Source: Sphingobacteriaceae bacterium
GTDB lineage: Bacteria > Bacteroidota > Bacteroidia > B-17B0 > Aurantibacillaceae
DNA: 40,179 bases
Reading direction: 5' to 3'
NCBI GenBank assembly: GCA_023251725.1
Contig: JAHEYG010000023.1
Span: 1-40,179, forward strand
In this document: piece by piece, positions 38,571-40,179 of the stretch
Layout: each line of letters opens with the position of its first letter
Numbering within the stretch: position 1 is the stretch's first letter
Notes under the pieces: model-generated
What the model was told of the DNA's origin: nothing
The model's input: the letters and a program-made list of their open reading frames with translations, nothing else
Database searches by the model: none
Translations under genes and position numbers: made by a program

Positions 38571-40179
38571 CTAACTTCCACAAGCTTCACACTCATCCGG
38601 GTTATCGAGTGAGCAACTTAATTGCGCTTGCTGTTCTTCTACACTTAAAATGTGTGCTTGTCCGCGTTCTACTAACAAGGCATCTTCGTTTCCTAACACT
38701 TGTACGTTTGGTTGCGATAAAGCGTTTTGGTCAACCGTAAATTTAATGGCGTCGGCGGCAGCTTTGGTGCGTAAATAATACATGCCGGTTTTTAATCCTT
38801 TTTTCCAAGAGTAAAAATGTGCGCTGCTCATTTTTGCAAAGTTGGCGTCTTGTATAAATAAATTTAAACTTTGGCTTTGGTCAATATACGCACCGCGGTC
38901 GGCCGCCATATCAATAATGGTGCGTTGTTTAATTTCCCAAACGGTTTTGTAAATGTCTTTTACGTTTTGCGGTATTTCGGGTATGCCTTGTACCGAGCCA
39001 TTAGCGGCAATAATTTTATTTTTTAAATTCTCATTCCAAATTCCCAGTTTAACTAAATCGCGCAACAAATGTTTATTTACTACCACAAACTCTCCGCTTA
39101 AAACACGGCGGGTATAAATATTGCTGGTGTAAGGTTCAAAACATTCGTTATTACCCAAAATTTGCGAAGTGCTTGCTGTTGGCATTGGTGCCAATAATAA
39201 TGAATTGCGCACGCCGTGTTTTTTAATTTCTTCGCGCAACACATCCCACTCCCAACGAGAGCTTGGTGTAACGTTCCACATATCGTGCTGAAAAATTCCT
39301 TTACTTACCGGCGAACCTTCGTAAGTTTCGTAAGCGCCATCAATAGCCGCTAAATCTTTACTGGCTGTTAAAGCCGCGTAATAAATAGTTTCAAAAACTT
39401 CGGAGTTTAATTTTTTTGCTTCTTCGCTTTCAAATGGGAAACGCATTAAAATAAATGCATCGGCCAAACCTTGCACACCTAAACCAATAGGACGGTGACG
39501 CATATTACTCTTACGCGCTTCAGGAATTGGATAATAATTACGGTCGATAATTTTATTTAAATTTTTTGTAGCCACATAAGTCACATCAAACAAACGCTGA
39601 TGATCAAACGTTCCTGTTTTCTCATCCACAAAACGCGGTAAGGCAATACTTGCTAAATTACAAACCGCCACTTCATCGGCACTGGTGTACTCAATAATCT
39701 CAGTACATAAATTACTGGATTTAATAGTACCCAAATTTTGCTGATTAGATTTTGAGTTAGCCGCATCTTTAAATAACATATACGGATTTCCGGTTTCGAT
39801 TTGCGCATTAATAATTTCGGCCCACAAGTCGCGTGCTTTAATTTGTTTGCGGAATTTTCCTTCGGCTTCGTATTTAGTATATAATTTTTCAAATTCTTCG
39901 CTGTGGCAATCGCTTAAGCCAGGGCATTCGTTGGGGCACATCAAACTCCAATCCGCTTCAGCTTCTACACGTTTCATAAATAAATCCGGAATCCAAAGTG
40001 CGGTAAATAAATCGCGCGCACGCATTTCTTCTTTCCCGTGATTTTTTCTGATATCTAAAAAATCATAAATATCGGCATGCCATGGCTCTAAGTAAACTGC
40101 AATAGAACCTTTTCTTTTTCCGCCGCCCTGGTCAACGTAACGCGCAGGTTCGTTATAAACTTTTAGCATCGGAATAATT
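38571..40179 (-). CDS. nrdA: Class I ribonucleoside-diphosphate reductase alpha subunit (5' end outside window)
   Basis: The gene runs to the right window edge; the frame stays open through base 40179 (residues IIP before the first Met), so the N-terminal part with the ATP-cone and the first active-site Cys is missing. Visible catalytic parts: NLCTEI (radical Cys and Glu), [13 protein letters not shown] (second redox Cys), [12 protein letters not shown] (the Tyr-Tyr radical-transfer pair) and the mobile C-terminal tail [14 protein letters not shown] with three Cys for re-reduction. [11 protein letters not shown] and [13 protein letters not shown] confirm class I. It makes deoxyribonucleotides from ribonucleoside diphosphates together with a beta subunit not in the window. 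It is a chromosomal housekeeping gene, outside the element. Confidence 0.95.
   Translation of the reverse strand, partial: IIPMLKVYNEPARYVDQGGGKRKGSIAVYLEPWHADIYDFLDIRKNHGKEEMRARDLFTALWIPDLFMKRVEAEADWSLMCPNECPGLSDCHSEEFEKLYTKYEAEGKFRKQIKARDLWAEIINAQIETGNPYMLFKDAANSKSNQQNLGTIKSSNLCTEIIEYTSADEVAVCNLASIALPRFVDEKTGTFDHQRLFDVTYVATKNLNKIIDRNYYPIPEARKSNMRHRPIGLGVQGLADAFILMRFPFESEEAKKLNSEVFETIYYAALTASKDLAAIDGAYETYEGSPVSKGIFQHDMWNVTPSSRWEWDVLREEIKKHGVRNSLLLAPMPTASTSQILGNNECFEPYTSNIYTRRVLSGEFVVVNKHLLRDLVKLGIWNENLKNKIIAANGSVQGIPEIPQNVKDIYKTVWEIKQRTIIDMAADRGAYIDQSQSLNLFIQDANFAKMSSAHFYSWKKGLKTGMYYLRTKAAADAIKFTVDQNALSQPNVQVLGNEDALLVERGQAHILSVEEQQAQLSCSLDNPDECEACGS

Overview
The window comes from an AT-rich genome of the phylum Bacteroidota. 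The evidence is a set of type IX secretion (T9SS) sorting domains, TPR proteins with SpoIIE-type phosphatase domains, an ORF6N gene, promoters of the TTTG-N19/20-TAnnTTTG kind, and weak or absent Shine-Dalgarno sequences. I cannot name the genus. Nothing here was searched against a database; family names rest on recognised motifs.

Layout. (1) 1-4623: a DUF1987/SiaC-like protein (cut by the left edge) followed by two membrane proteins built as TPR - transmembrane helix - PP2C/SpoIIE phosphatase. The second has lost metal-binding residues. Together they look like a partner-switching signalling cassette. (2) 4626-5174: a lipoprotein. (3) 5355-23813: an integrated element of about 18.4 kb. It lies between a 46-bp direct repeat made of the 3' part of a tRNA-Val(UAC) gene; the rebuilt tRNA is at the right end (23769-23843, minus strand) and the displaced fragment is at the left end. 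It carries a tyrosine integrase, a large unknown protein, an HTH protein, a RepA-like ATPase, a toprim/primase-like protein, two small unknown proteins, a minus-strand pair made of an AbiC-like abortive-infection protein and an undescribed two-TM partner, three T9SS-exported proteins (one of 2079 residues with 11 Ig-like repeats and a beta-helix), a small zinc-ribbon membrane protein, a small lipoprotein and an XRE regulator. No relaxase or type IV secretion gene is visible, so it looks like an integrative, perhaps self-replicating island that moves with outside help. (4) 23975-25751: TfoX-like, SRPBCC, HxlR and GNAT genes. The HxlR/SRPBCC intergenic region carries a promoter overlapped by a palindrome. 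(5) 25767-28993: two more TPR-TM proteins that both stop in the linker where the phosphatase domain would begin, with a relic of a duplicated gene start between them. (6) 29027-32794: an ORF6N gene next to a cluster of 23-27 bp palindromes, then a lipoprotein, a YdeI/DUF1905 protein, a methyltransferase and a small secreted protein. (7) 32791-37252: mostly unknown envelope and cytoplasmic proteins. (8) 37407-38420: a RhuM-family gene. (9) 38571-40179: the 3' part of class I ribonucleotide reductase alpha subunit, cut by the right edge.

The most interesting points are: the 27-bp palindromes beside the ORF6N gene, which copy a palindrome inside that gene's own coding sequence; the AbiC-like/partner pair as a candidate anti-phage system; the six-fold TGTAAC/GTTACA array between the RepA-like and primase-like genes as a candidate origin or operator; and the paired active and degenerate phosphatases beside a SiaC-like protein.
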